DNA from: Bacteroidota bacterium
GTDB lineage: Bacteria > Bacteroidota > Ignavibacteria > Kapaibacteriales > UBA2268
Assembly (NCBI GenBank): GCA_022708005.1
Contig: JAKIZN010000112.1
Coordinates: forward strand, 1-6,129
Direction: 5' to 3'
DNA length: 6,129 nt
Below are positions 1 to 6,129 of this stretch, in pieces (positions within the stretch are counted from its first letter, which is position 1; every line of letters begins with the position of its first letter). A program made the translations under genes and the position numbers. Under the pieces are notes generated by a model that had not been told where the DNA came from, searched no databases, and saw only the letters and a program-made list of their open reading frames with translations.

Positions 1-1
1 T

Positions 2-1282
2 ACTCCGAGTGGCTTTTCGTTTGTAAGGCGATTTTTATCGAATAAAGGGCATTTGCTCGAAGGAGCAACCGATATAGTTTCTATGATAATTAAGCCAACT
101 TCGCGAGGCGATTTCGCCGTTAAGTATGTAATCGAAAATGACATAATGAATAGGAAATTTAGCGGGTACCAAAGCGACGACACCAAAAAAGTGATATATT
201 TAATTGGTCGCGCAGTCGAGCCAGAAATTAAACTCACAAGCAGCGAAATTGACTTCGGCAATGTGATTTATAGCGGAGATTTATACGGCGACTGCCCATC
301 GCACAAGGATACATTAGTGCAAATTTTCAATGTCGGCAATCTACCGCTAAACATCAAAGATATACTATTAGACGACGATTCAAGATTTTCGGTATCAGAT
401 AGAGAAGCAAGCATCGACGGTAATAGCGAAAAACTTATAAAATTTACCTATCATTCAAGCTATCCAGCAGGCAATTATTCTACCATAGCAAAAATAATAT
501 CAAATTCCACTTCGCCTAAAGATACGCTCCGCATCACACTTCGAGCCGCCAGCGTGCCACCGATTTTAGCGAATTTATCAATTGGGAAAAACTTTAAAGC
601 TAAGCCCGGCACTTCGTTTTACGTGCCGATACTGCTGACCAACGAAAGCTATAAACCAGCAATTTATTCCAAATATTACGAGTTAGATATTAATTATAAC
701 CCAACTATTTTGAAATTCGAGGGCAGAGAAACCATCGGCACAGCTTCCGAAGGCTCGCTGTCGGAAATTTCTGAGCAAGTTAGGGGCAGTCTTGCAATCA
801 AGACTTTTGGCAATGATTTTTTACTGCCGAGCGATACGCTAATATTGTTAAGATTCAAAGCATTTTTGGGTGATAATATCGCGACGGAAATAGCAATGTC
901 GAACCCAATTTTTGGCAGCGGAAATTGCAAAAGAGCAGTCGATACAAGAATAGAAAACGGCAAATTCACACTCGACTCCGTATGCGGTTTAAGCCTTAAA
1001 GCGCAGCCGATTGATTACTCCAAAGTATTTATTAGCAGCTTTGGACCTAATCCGACTAATGATAATGTGCATTTATCCATCAACTTCCCAAGCGACGATT
1101 TTCAAGCAATTATGGAAATATATAACTTGTATGGCATAGCATTGAAACGACAGAAAATTCGGGGACAAAAAGGCATAAATCACTTCCAATTTGACTTGAG
1201 CGACTTAATTCAAGGAGCATATTTTATAAGTATAGTCTCCGAAAGCAGTAAAATTACGCAACCAATTATTATCGAAAAATGA
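2..1282 (+). CDS. T9SS-secreted multi-domain surface protein, C-terminal part (5' end outside window)
   Basis: The frame is open from base 2, so the TTG at 53 is only an internal leucine codon and the true start lies to the left; 426 residues are visible. In order: the end of one Ig-like repeat (to about base 220, closing with YLIGRAVEP); a second Ig-like domain of the ASPM/SPD-2/Hydin or choice-of-anchor-D style (about 221-553, opening SSEIDFGNV and containing IFNVGNLPLNI); a beta-rich domain (about 557-979) resembling cohesin-type folds, with VPILLTN, a Y-NPTILKFEG strand and ILLRFKAF; then a T9SS type A sorting domain (about 1022-1279) with the FGPNPTND motif and a terminal GAYFISIVS strand. 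Known for the family: this C-terminal domain directs export across the outer membrane and is cleaved, leaving the protein released or surface-attached. Inference: a secreted adhesin-like or structural protein; no catalytic motif is seen. Its stop overlaps the next gene's start in ATGA, suggesting translational coupling. Confidence 0.85.
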   Translation, partial: TPSGFSFVRRFLSNKGHLLEGATDIVSMIIKPTSRGDFAVKYVIENDIMNRKFSGYQSDDTKKVIYLIGRAVEPEIKLTSSEIDFGNVIYSGDLYGDCPSHKDTLVQIFNVGNLPLNIKDILLDDDSRFSVSDREASIDGNSEKLIKFTYHSSYPAGNYSTIAKIISNSTSPKDTLRITLRAASVPPILANLSIGKNFKAKPGTSFYVPILLTNESYKPAIYSKYYELDINYNPTILKFEGRETIGTASEGSLSEISEQVRGSLAIKTFGNDFLLPSDTLILLRFKAFLGDNIATEIAMSNPIFGSGNCKRAVDTRIENGKFTLDSVCGLSLKAQPIDYSKVFISSFGPNPTNDNVHLSINFPSDDFQAIMEIYNLYGIALKRQKIRGQKGINHFQFDLSDLIQGAYFISIVSESSKITQPIIIEK

Positions 1283-2058
1283 AAAACATCCTTATAATAT
1301 CGGCACTGATTATTCTCAGTAAATTCGAGTTGTACCCACAAGGTTTCGATTGGCAGCTGTCGCCGCGTTTGCCCGCAAAATATTCGGATTTGTTTTTAGG
1401 CGTTGCATCTAATTATAATTTAACGTCAGAAAGTGGAAAGTTTGATTATTACGAAGATAATTGCAATTGCGGAAAATTTGAAAATGGCGATGGACACGGC
1501 TATTCATTCGGCGTCGCATCGGAATATTGGCTATCCGACGGGCAGACATCTTTGAGAGCAGAAGTCAAGTATTCGCTTCATTCTCCAATGTTTGCCGCAA
1601 ATCAAAGTTTGCCAATAATTCTGAATAGCGGGGAGGAATCACTTATTCATTACAGAAATACGTTTGAGTCGAAATTGGAATGGGTAGCCATATCGGCAGG
1701 TGCAAAGGAAAGACTTTTGGGAACATTTTTTTACGCGGGATTGGACTTGCAATTTGCATTTCTGCTTAAGAATTTCGAGAAGCATATAGAGGAAATCACA
1801 GCTCCGTCTTATGCTCCACCGTTCCCGACAAATCCGCCGAGCTTTAAGCGACTTGTATCAGAAGGCAAAATTGAGGACGTTCGCCCGTTTAGTTTATCCA
1901 CAGCATTTAGCATTGGATATGATTTAGATTTAGGCATTGGCAGCTACGTAAGCCCTTATTTTTCAATTTCCTATAACTTTACCGATATGATTAGCAAAGG
2001 CAATTGGAAAAGCTTGCAATATGGAATTGGACTAAAAGTGATGCGATGGATAAATTAA
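1279..2058 (+). CDS. Outer-membrane beta-barrel protein, about 259 aa
   Basis: The protein begins with a short signal peptide (MKNILIISALIILSKF, cleavage probably near residue 21). Alternating polar/hydrophobic strands typical of a small outer-membrane barrel follow, for example YSFGVASEYWL (75-85), SLRAEVKYSL (91-100), FFYAGLDLQFAFLL (150-163), FSLSTAFSIGYDLDLG (204-219), YVSPYFSISYNF (223-234) and a final strand LQYGIGLKV (246-254). Residues 60-74 hold a Cys-Asn-Cys pair followed by a Gly/Asp-rich stretch, probably an exposed loop; residues 173-189 form a proline-rich loop. It resembles PorT-like/OMP_b-brl proteins common in this bacterial group, but I do not recognise a named family. The ATG overlaps the upstream stop by four bases and has no Shine-Dalgarno, so translation is probably coupled to the T9SS cargo gene. 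The last codons share TTAA with the convergent kinase gene. A role in anchoring or transport is not shown by the sequence. Confidence 0.8.
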   Translation: MKNILIISALIILSKFELYPQGFDWQLSPRLPAKYSDLFLGVASNYNLTSESGKFDYYEDNCNCGKFENGDGHGYSFGVASEYWLSDGQTSLRAEVKYSLHSPMFAANQSLPIILNSGEESLIHYRNTFESKLEWVAISAGAKERLLGTFFYAGLDLQFAFLLKNFEKHIEEITAPSYAPPFPTNPPSFKRLVSEGKIEDVRPFSLSTAFSIGYDLDLGIGSYVSPYFSISYNFTDMISKGNWKSLQYGIGLKVMRWIN

Positions 2059-4292
2059 GCCTTTAGCGGCTCTTGCTTTAGATTTAGCGGTATCACGAAA
2101 ATTATCTCTGTGCCTTGCCCTTCCTGCGAGCTGATTTCGAGCTTTCCTTTGTGCAATTCTGCCACTCTTTGCATTATCATTGTTCCAATGCCGCTGCCGC
2201 CGCTCTCGCTTGCAGTAGTGAAATAAGGCTTGAGAAAACGATTTCGCGTGTCCTCGTCCATGCCTTTTCCGCTGTCTTTCACGCAAAAGTAGGCATACTT
2301 ATTATCTTTATAGCATTTCAAAGTAATTGAGCCGCTTTTATCGGGCAAAGCTCTGATGCCGTTTTCTACGGCATTGCGTATTGCCCTGATTAATTTAGAC
2401 TTATCGCAATTTAGATTGAAATTAGTCAATTCGCTCACAAAAGATACATCTGGAAAAGCATAATCATCAAACTCAGAAATAGCTAAATTGCATATTGAAG
2501 CCGCGTCGGTAACGCTTAAATCAAGATTATCGGTTCTGCCAACAGTGATGACGTCTCGAATTCTTTGCATCAGCACGTTGACCTGATACAATATTTTCTT
2601 CTGTCGCGTCTTATTTTCTCCAGCTGTCTCTACGTCTAAATGCTCGGCGTTCAGCCTAATTGTCGATAAATTTGTTTGCATGTCGTGGGCAAGCTGCGCC
2701 CAATTAGTCAATCTTTTTCTTTCGAGCTGCTCGGTAATGTCGATGCCAGTCAGCACAACGCCTTTTGTTCCGTTGGCGAGCTTTTGAATTGGAATAATAT
2801 AGCACAGCCATTCGCTTATATTTTTGTCCAACGTGAGCGATATTTTTTGCGAAATAGTTTCTTTTGAGGGCTTGTTTGCTTCATAAAAATTGTAAATAGG
2901 GATAATATCTTCATCTTTAAAATATTCCTTGAAATTTCTGTTCATAGGTATATAACTGCTCACCGAAAGAAGTTTGCCCGCTCGCTCATTTATATTGACT
3001 AATTTACCTTTGCTATCAATAATAAACAAAAATCCAGCCGACGGCACATCTGAAATGATTTTTAGCAATTTTTTATGATGGCGAAGTTTATTTGTTAATA
3101 TGATTATCAGCAACAGCACAATAAATGCCGCGATTACAGCACCGTATTTGTGCATAACTGCATTGATTTGCCAATAATCATTTTTATTAAAGTTAAGGCA
3201 CAAGCTATTAACTTTTGATGTTAAAATCAACTTTTCATTTACTATAAATGAATTTTCAATCGATGAAAATCGCTGCCCAATCGGTATAAAATCGGCAGAG
3301 CGAATTTGCATAGATTGATCGATTGTTACTATACCATTTTGAAATACTACAAGCAACAGCCCTTTAATTGATGACATATATAATGGTTGCACAAATTCTT
3401 TCGGCACATCGACAGATACATTTTTATCGGGCTTATCCGCTTGCGAAAAAATAACTTTATAGCTGCCATCTAAAAATTTAAGATAGCTCAAATTGCCGTT
3501 TTCGCTAATGTTGATTAGATATGGAAATGTGTCTATCCAATAATTTAGCACCACAAGATAATTTTTAGGATTAACCACATAAAGCAAAGTCTTATCATTT
3601 GCCGTCGAGCCAAATTGAAGCAACAAATTGCCGCGGGCTTGATTTATCGATATATAATCAGAAAACGGAATAACTTGCTTATGAATGCTGTTTCCTTGCT
3701 CATCGACATAGCATAATAAACAGCGGTTGTGGTTATCCACAACAAAGGTAATCAAAAATTTGTCTTCCACTTTGACAAATGAAAAGGCAATACACTCTTG
3801 CGAGAGAAGTTGTATTTTTTTTACGCCATCGCCATCAAATTCAAAGAGATACAGTAGCGAGCCAATTTGAAAGACGAGTAAATTTCCTCTGCTATCGAAA
3901 TTCACATTTTGATAATTGGCTTCTGGTATCTCAGAAATAAAAATTTTGTTGATTAAAATATCATTTCTGTATATATTGATAAATAGACTATCGGATTCTG
4001 TTGCGAATAGATATAGTGAGCTTTTATCGGTATAGCCCGAAATTATTTTAGAATTTTGCAGAAAAATCCCTTTTGATATTTCGCAGCTATTAGCGTCAAA
4101 TTCGCTAATTGACGCATCTTCGCCCAACAGCCCATAATTAATAAAATAATACTTATCTAACGAGTCGTTATAAAATATTTTCCCGCCGTCTAAAGGCTTG
4201 TTGATTGCGATGCTATAAGGATAAAATGCTTCGGCAATCAGCGTGCTAACCGCCGAAAGCAATAGAAACAATATAGCGGCAACCTTTTTCAT
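2055..4292 (-). CDS. Membrane sensor histidine kinase with large extracytoplasmic domain and PAS domain
   Basis: A 745-residue hybrid-free sensor kinase. Residues 5-20 form a signal peptide or first membrane segment. Residues about 22-378 are an extracytoplasmic beta-rich domain with repeating short strands such as NLLVFQIGSLLYLFEFDGDG (137-156), suggestive of a beta-propeller-like sensor, though no repeat family is certain. Residues 384-400 are a transmembrane helix; there is no evident HAMP. A PAS domain spans about 412-520 and leads into the dimerisation helix with phospho-acceptor H536 in AHDMQTNLSTIRLNAEHL. The ATPase domain shows the N-box (N640 in AIRNAVENG), G1 box DSGKGM (673-678), F-box FLKPYF (686-691) and G2 box GSGIGT (699-704). 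All catalytic elements look intact. The H-box lacks the usual proline (N541 instead); its helix otherwise recalls NtrY-like kinases. The ATG lies one base after the ispF stop without an SD, so expression is probably coupled. The signal and the partner response regulator are unknown; none is encoded in the window. Confidence 0.93.
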   Translation of the reverse strand: MKKVAAILFLLLSAVSTLIAEAFYPYSIAINKPLDGGKIFYNDSLDKYYFINYGLLGEDASISEFDANSCEISKGIFLQNSKIISGYTDKSSLYLFATESDSLFINIYRNDILINKIFISEIPEANYQNVNFDSRGNLLVFQIGSLLYLFEFDGDGVKKIQLLSQECIAFSFVKVEDKFLITFVVDNHNRCLLCYVDEQGNSIHKQVIPFSDYISINQARGNLLLQFGSTANDKTLLYVVNPKNYLVVLNYWIDTFPYLINISENGNLSYLKFLDGSYKVIFSQADKPDKNVSVDVPKEFVQPLYMSSIKGLLLVVFQNGIVTIDQSMQIRSADFIPIGQRFSSIENSFIVNEKLILTSKVNSLCLNFNKNDYWQINAVMHKYGAVIAAFIVLLLIIILTNKLRHHKKLLKIISDVPSAGFLFIIDSKGKLVNINERAGKLLSVSSYIPMNRNFKEYFKDEDIIPIYNFYEANKPSKETISQKISLTLDKNISEWLCYIIPIQKLANGTKGVVLTGIDITEQLERKRLTNWAQLAHDMQTNLSTIRLNAEHLDVETAGENKTRQKKILYQVNVLMQRIRDVITVGRTDNLDLSVTDAASICNLAISEFDDYAFPDVSFVSELTNFNLNCDKSKLIRAIRNAVENGIRALPDKSGSITLKCYKDNKYAYFCVKDSGKGMDEDTRNRFLKPYFTTASESGGSGIGTMIMQRVAELHKGKLEISSQEGQGTEIIFVIPLNLKQEPLKA

Positions 4293-4293
4293 A

Positions 4294-4770
4294 TTATTCG
4301 CTAATATTTGCTAATTGGCAAACAGACATCGCAGCTACTCCTTCCGAGCGTCCCACCGCACCTATCATTTCATTAGTAGTAGCCTTAACATTAACCTTAC
4401 TTGTATCTATTCCGCAAGCATTAGCAATGTTAATCTCCATTTGCTTTTTATAGTTTTTTATCTTTGGTTTTTCTAAAATTAGCGTAGCGTCAATATTAAT
4501 AATTTTCAGATTTTTCTGTTCAATAGAATGGCAAACGTCCTGCAATAGTTCAATAGAATTAGCATTTTTAAACTTCGGGTCTGTATCGGGAAAATGCTCG
4601 CCTATATCACCCATAGCCGCCGCTCCCAATATTGCGTCCATTATCGAATGCAGCAAGACATCGCCATCGCTATGGGCGACCGTTCCAAAATCTGTATCAA
4701 AGCGAACTCCTCCAAGCACCAAAGATTCGCCTTTGGCAAGCCTATGAATGTCGTAGCCAATTCCAACCAT
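4294..4770 (-). CDS. ispF: 2-C-methyl-D-erythritol 2,4-cyclodiphosphate synthase (IspF)
   Basis: IspF converts 4-diphosphocytidyl-methylerythritol 2-phosphate to methylerythritol 2,4-cyclodiphosphate plus CMP in the cytoplasmic MEP pathway of isoprenoid synthesis. At 158 residues it has the usual family length. It opens with VGIGYDIHR, giving metal ligands D7 and H9, and continues with the signature AHSDGDVLLHSIMDAILG (32-49), which supplies H33 and the third metal ligand H41. The substrate loop DIGEHFPDTDP (55-65) and the CDP-binding segment VNVKATTNEMIGAVGR (126-141) are also present. Family knowledge says it forms a trimer with active sites between subunits. The ATG at 4770 gives the canonical N-terminus and is preceded by an AGAGGA Shine-Dalgarno-like site. 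The gene sits between an amidase gene (14-base gap) and a sensor kinase gene (1-base gap). ispD, its frequent neighbour or fusion partner, is not in the window. Nothing looks degraded. Confidence 0.98.
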   Translation of the reverse strand: MVGIGYDIHRLAKGESLVLGGVRFDTDFGTVAHSDGDVLLHSIMDAILGAAAMGDIGEHFPDTDPKFKNANSIELLQDVCHSIEQKNLKIINIDATLILEKPKIKNYKKQMEINIANACGIDTSKVNVKATTNEMIGAVGRSEGVAAMSVCQLANISE

Positions 4771-4780
4771 ACGTGCAAAG

Positions 4781-4786
4781 TCCTCT
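4781..4786 (-). promoter_or_regulatory. Shine-Dalgarno-like site of ispF overlapping the amidase stop codon
   Basis: Read on the minus strand, AGAGGA lies 10 bases before the ispF ATG, and its first two bases are the last two bases of the amidase TAG stop (4785-4787). Ribosomes finishing the amidase would therefore sit on the ispF initiation site, consistent with co-transcription and coupled translation. It is the clearest SD-like sequence in the window; the other starts lack one. Spacing is a little longer than ideal. Confidence 0.4.
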
Positions 4787-6011
4787 ATTTATTATATGCT
4801 TTCAAAATACCGAGATAAAGCCAATTTGCAATAGCTTGACGATTGCTCGGCTCTATAAGTCTAATTTGGTCATTCGCGTTTTGTATGTTCCCAAGCTCAA
4901 TATATACCCCTACTGGAGTAGTATTTCTCAAAGTATATAGATTCCTCGCCGAAACAGTTCCGCTATATCCTCTTCCCGGCTGGTTTTTGTCATACTTTTC
5001 TTTGATAGTTCCAAGCAAAGCCTCGCAAAATCTTTTGCCTTCATCGCTATCGGGCTGGTGGTAAAAGAAAATATCTATACGCTTATCTGTTATTCTCGAA
5101 TCGACATGCGTTTCTATCAGCAAATGTTTCGAGCCTTTTTTATTATTTTTCCTATAAAGTTCATTAACTATATCTGTCCTTTGCTTCAATCGGGTTACTT
5201 GCACAGACGAGATTGAATCGCCATTTATAAGAATTTCCGAGCCGGACTTCGGCAAATATTTCTCCTCTCTTATGCCATCGCTTTCGTCTTGGACAATTAT
5301 AAAAACCTCGGCGCCGCTTTCCATCAATTTTTTCGCAAGCCTTAAAGTAACATCATACGCATACTGGTGTTCGTGCAGTTCGTTTCCATCGCGGTAGCCT
5401 ATAGCGCCTGGATCTGGACCGCCATGCCCTGCAATCAAGTAAAAGATATGATCTTGCAATTTGCTATCAGTTTTCTTAAAAGCTGAACTTTTATCTCCGA
5501 AAAGTGCAAGATTTCTAATCGCATTTTTTGACAAGGCATCATCTTGCTTTGCACCTGTTTTGCTGGGAGCATCGCCTTGCTTGATTTGCATCATATTTTC
5601 TATGCCAAGCTCCAAAAATGGCACCCATAAAATTTTATCAGTCCTATAATCATGCTTCTTCAACTTTTTGGAGTGCATAGAAATGTTATAATCTTGTATT
5701 TTTTTTGCTATGTTATAATCGCTAATATTAAGCGATGTTCGGATATTTACGCCGTTAAACGAAGCCACTAAAATCGGCAATTCGTACTCCTTGTGCATAA
5801 ATAATCCATTTTGCGGACCTAATAAATTAGAATTTCTCTTTATGAAAAATTCCATATTACTCTGCCCCTCGAGTGAATACCTTTTAAGCAAATTAATTAT
5901 AGCGTCGCCTTTGCGTGGGCTTACCTTTAAATACGAACCTACTTCAGGCGAAACGCATAGCAATTGAAAATTTATTGCAAAAAGCGAAATTATTGTTATT
6001 ATTATTCTCAA
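4785..6011 (-). CDS. N-acetylmuramoyl-L-alanine amidase (Amidase_3), secreted, with LysM-like N-terminal region
   Basis: This is a zinc hydrolase that cleaves the bond between N-acetylmuramic acid and L-alanine in peptidoglycan; it acts in the periplasm or cell envelope. In 408 residues: a signal peptide (about 1-20, IIITIISLFAINFQLLC); residues about 27-85 with KGDAIINLLKRYSL and a closing YELPILV, resembling a degenerate LysM-like region seen ahead of amidases in this group (inference); a linker with a tandem repeat (144-165); and the catalytic domain (about 188-405). Predicted zinc ligands are H196 in IAGHGGPDPGAIG, E214 in LHEHQ and H302 in IETHVDS; the catalytic glutamate is E372 in VYIELGNIQN. 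All are present, so it should be active. The start is TTG at 6011: an in-frame stop lies four codons upstream (6024-6026) and the next methionine (M53) would remove the signal peptide. C19 follows LL rather than a proper lipobox, so a lipoprotein is unlikely. It is the first gene of the amidase-ispF-kinase cluster. Confidence 0.94.
   Translation of the reverse strand: MRIIITIISLFAINFQLLCVSPEVGSYLKVSPRKGDAIINLLKRYSLEGQSNMEFFIKRNSNLLGPQNGLFMHKEYELPILVASFNGVNIRTSLNISDYNIAKKIQDYNISMHSKKLKKHDYRTDKILWVPFLELGIENMMQIKQGDAPSKTGAKQDDALSKNAIRNLALFGDKSSAFKKTDSKLQDHIFYLIAGHGGPDPGAIGYRDGNELHEHQYAYDVTLRLAKKLMESGAEVFIIVQDESDGIREEKYLPKSGSEILINGDSISSVQVTRLKQRTDIVNELYRKNNKKGSKHLLIETHVDSRITDKRIDIFFYHQPDSDEGKRFCEALLGTIKEKYDKNQPGRGYSGTVSARNLYTLRNTTPVGVYIELGNIQNANDQIRLIEPSNRQAIANWLYLGILKAYNK
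5517..5582 (-). repeat. Two-copy 33-base tandem repeat in the amidase linker
   Basis: Residues 144-154 (KQGDAPSKTGA) and 155-165 (KQDDALSKNAI) of the amidase align in register, with 6 of 11 positions identical (K, Q, D, A, S, K). The underlying DNA shares short blocks such as CTTGCTTTG/CTTGCTTG and GGCATCATC/GGAGCATCG on the plus strand. It looks like an old in-frame duplication that lengthened a flexible, hydrophilic linker between the N-terminal region and the catalytic domain. Divergence between copies means chance similarity cannot be fully excluded. Confidence 0.5.
5989..6006. repeat. Imperfect ATT trinucleotide run at the amidase signal-peptide start
   Basis: Six triplets (ATT ATT GTT ATT ATT ATT on the plus strand) lie immediately after the TTG start and encode the isoleucine-rich core of the signal peptide. 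Slippage here would change the length by whole codons and so alter the hydrophobic segment without a frameshift. Such a run may simply reflect A/T-rich codon use. Confidence 0.5.
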
Positions 6012-6082
6012 TTTTTTACTATATTAATTTTTGCAAATTTCATAAGACAAAAATAACACTTGTAGGCGAAAGAAAATAGAAA
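6012..6082. promoter_or_regulatory. Divergent intergenic region, probable promoters for the amidase cluster and the ygiQ-like gene
   Basis: This is the only noncoding gap in the window: 71 A/T-rich bases between two divergent starts, so promoters for both directions should lie here or within coding DNA. Toward the amidase, the minus strand offers TTGTCT (6045-6050), then 18 bases, then TAATAT (6021-6026); the same stretch can be read in Bacteroidota style as TTTTTG (6048-6053) and TAATATAG (6019-6026). That placing would put transcription start only a few bases before the TTG. Toward the ygiQ-like gene, AATTTTTG (6026-6033) is one base from the TANNTTTG element. All matches are weak and easily found in A/T-rich DNA. 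No inverted repeat suggesting an operator or riboswitch is evident. Confidence 0.3.
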
Positions 6083-6129
6083 ATGTTTATACCAACAACA
6101 AAAAGCGAGATGTTAACGCTCGGCTGGGA
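6083..6129 (+). CDS. ygiQ: YgiQ-family radical SAM protein, N-terminal fragment (3' end outside window)
   Basis: An ATG at 6083 opens a frame that stays open to the right edge and encodes MFIPTTKSEMLTLGW, with the next partial codon GA- giving Asp or Glu. This matches the conserved start of YgiQ/UPF0313 radical SAM proteins, which in this group begin with an F-L/I-PTT-K-EM--LGWD motif followed by a D-I-VTGDAY segment (remembered family pattern, not searched). Family members are usually around 600 residues or more and carry the CxxxCxxC iron-sulfur motif, which would lie beyond the window; their substrate is not established. Purine-rich bases (GAAAGAAAATAGAAA) precede the ATG without a clear SD. 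The gene diverges from the amidase cluster. Only 15 codons are visible, so the call rests on a short match. Confidence 0.7.
   Translation, partial: MFIPTTKSEMLTLGW

Noticed and set aside
53..55. TTG as the start codon of the first plus-strand gene
   Set aside because: The frame is open without a stop back to base 2 and reads as Ig-like domain sequence with no signal peptide at 53. The gene is truncated by the window edge.
694..969. 91-codon minus-strand open frame opposite the secreted-protein gene
   Set aside because: It lies wholly antisense to a well-supported domain and shows no recognisable motif or start signal.
2058..2071. Hairpin AGCC-TTTAGC-GGCT near the convergent stops as a terminator
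   Set aside because: The stem has only four base pairs, no T-run follows, and it lies inside the kinase coding sequence.
2062..2090. Eight-base direct repeat TTTAGCGG (2062-2069 and 2083-2090)
   Set aside because: It falls in codons for similar short peptides (PLN, PLK) at the kinase C-terminus; it is too short and isolated to be a site or array.
2032..2286. Arginine-rich minus-strand open frame over the kinase 3' end
   Set aside because: It is a shadow of the histidine kinase ATPase domain, whose G1, F and G2 motifs are clear in the other frame. Its composition is low-complexity and unlike a real protein.
4594..4940. Plus-strand open frames across ispF and the amidase 3' end
   Set aside because: They overlap ispF and the amidase in antisense, where conserved active-site motifs fix the coding frame. 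They have no family resemblance.
5952..5960. Lipobox around C19 of the amidase
   Set aside because: The residues before Cys are Q-L-L; a small residue (G/A/S) is expected just before the cysteine, so ordinary signal peptidase cleavage is more likely.

Overview
The window looks like chromosomal DNA of a low-GC member of the Bacteroidota/Ignavibacteriota/Kapabacteria group (FCB superphylum). The main reason is the first gene, which ends in a recognisable type IX secretion (T9SS) type A C-terminal sorting domain after DFG-type Ig-like repeats. The outer-membrane barrel style of the second gene, mostly SD-poor starts and A/T-ending codons fit this. The exact taxon is an inference. Coding density is very high, and no mobile element, RNA gene, CRISPR array or phage signal is visible.

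Layout. (i) 2-2058, plus strand: the 3' part of a large T9SS-secreted multi-domain surface protein, open at the left edge. It overlaps by ATGA with a small outer-membrane beta-barrel protein. (ii) 2055-6011, minus strand: a tight three-gene cluster transcribed right to left. It holds a periplasmic zinc N-acetylmuramoyl-L-alanine amidase (TTG start), then ispF (MEP-pathway cyclodiphosphate synthase) 14 bases later, then a membrane sensor histidine kinase 1 base after ispF. The kinase stop and the barrel-protein stop share the palindrome TTAA, so the two units converge with no intergenic DNA. (iii) 6012-6082: a 71-base A/T-rich divergent intergenic region, the only noncoding stretch of any size. 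(iv) 6083-6129, plus strand: the first 15 codons of a divergent gene that looks like a YgiQ-family radical SAM protein, cut by the right edge.

How the genes may work together. The first pair makes a secreted or surface-anchored protein and an outer-membrane protein, and is probably translationally coupled. In the minus cluster the amidase remodels peptidoglycan. IspF feeds isoprenoid synthesis, including the undecaprenyl carrier used for peptidoglycan. The kinase senses something outside the cytoplasm through a roughly 360-residue domain. A shared envelope theme is possible, but it is inferred from gene order only. No response regulator lies in the window.

I found no convincing new biological system. 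The points most worth a second look are the unannotated ygiQ-like start at the right edge, the amidase-ispF-kinase cluster, the kinase's H-box without its usual proline, and the T9SS cargo/barrel gene pair.
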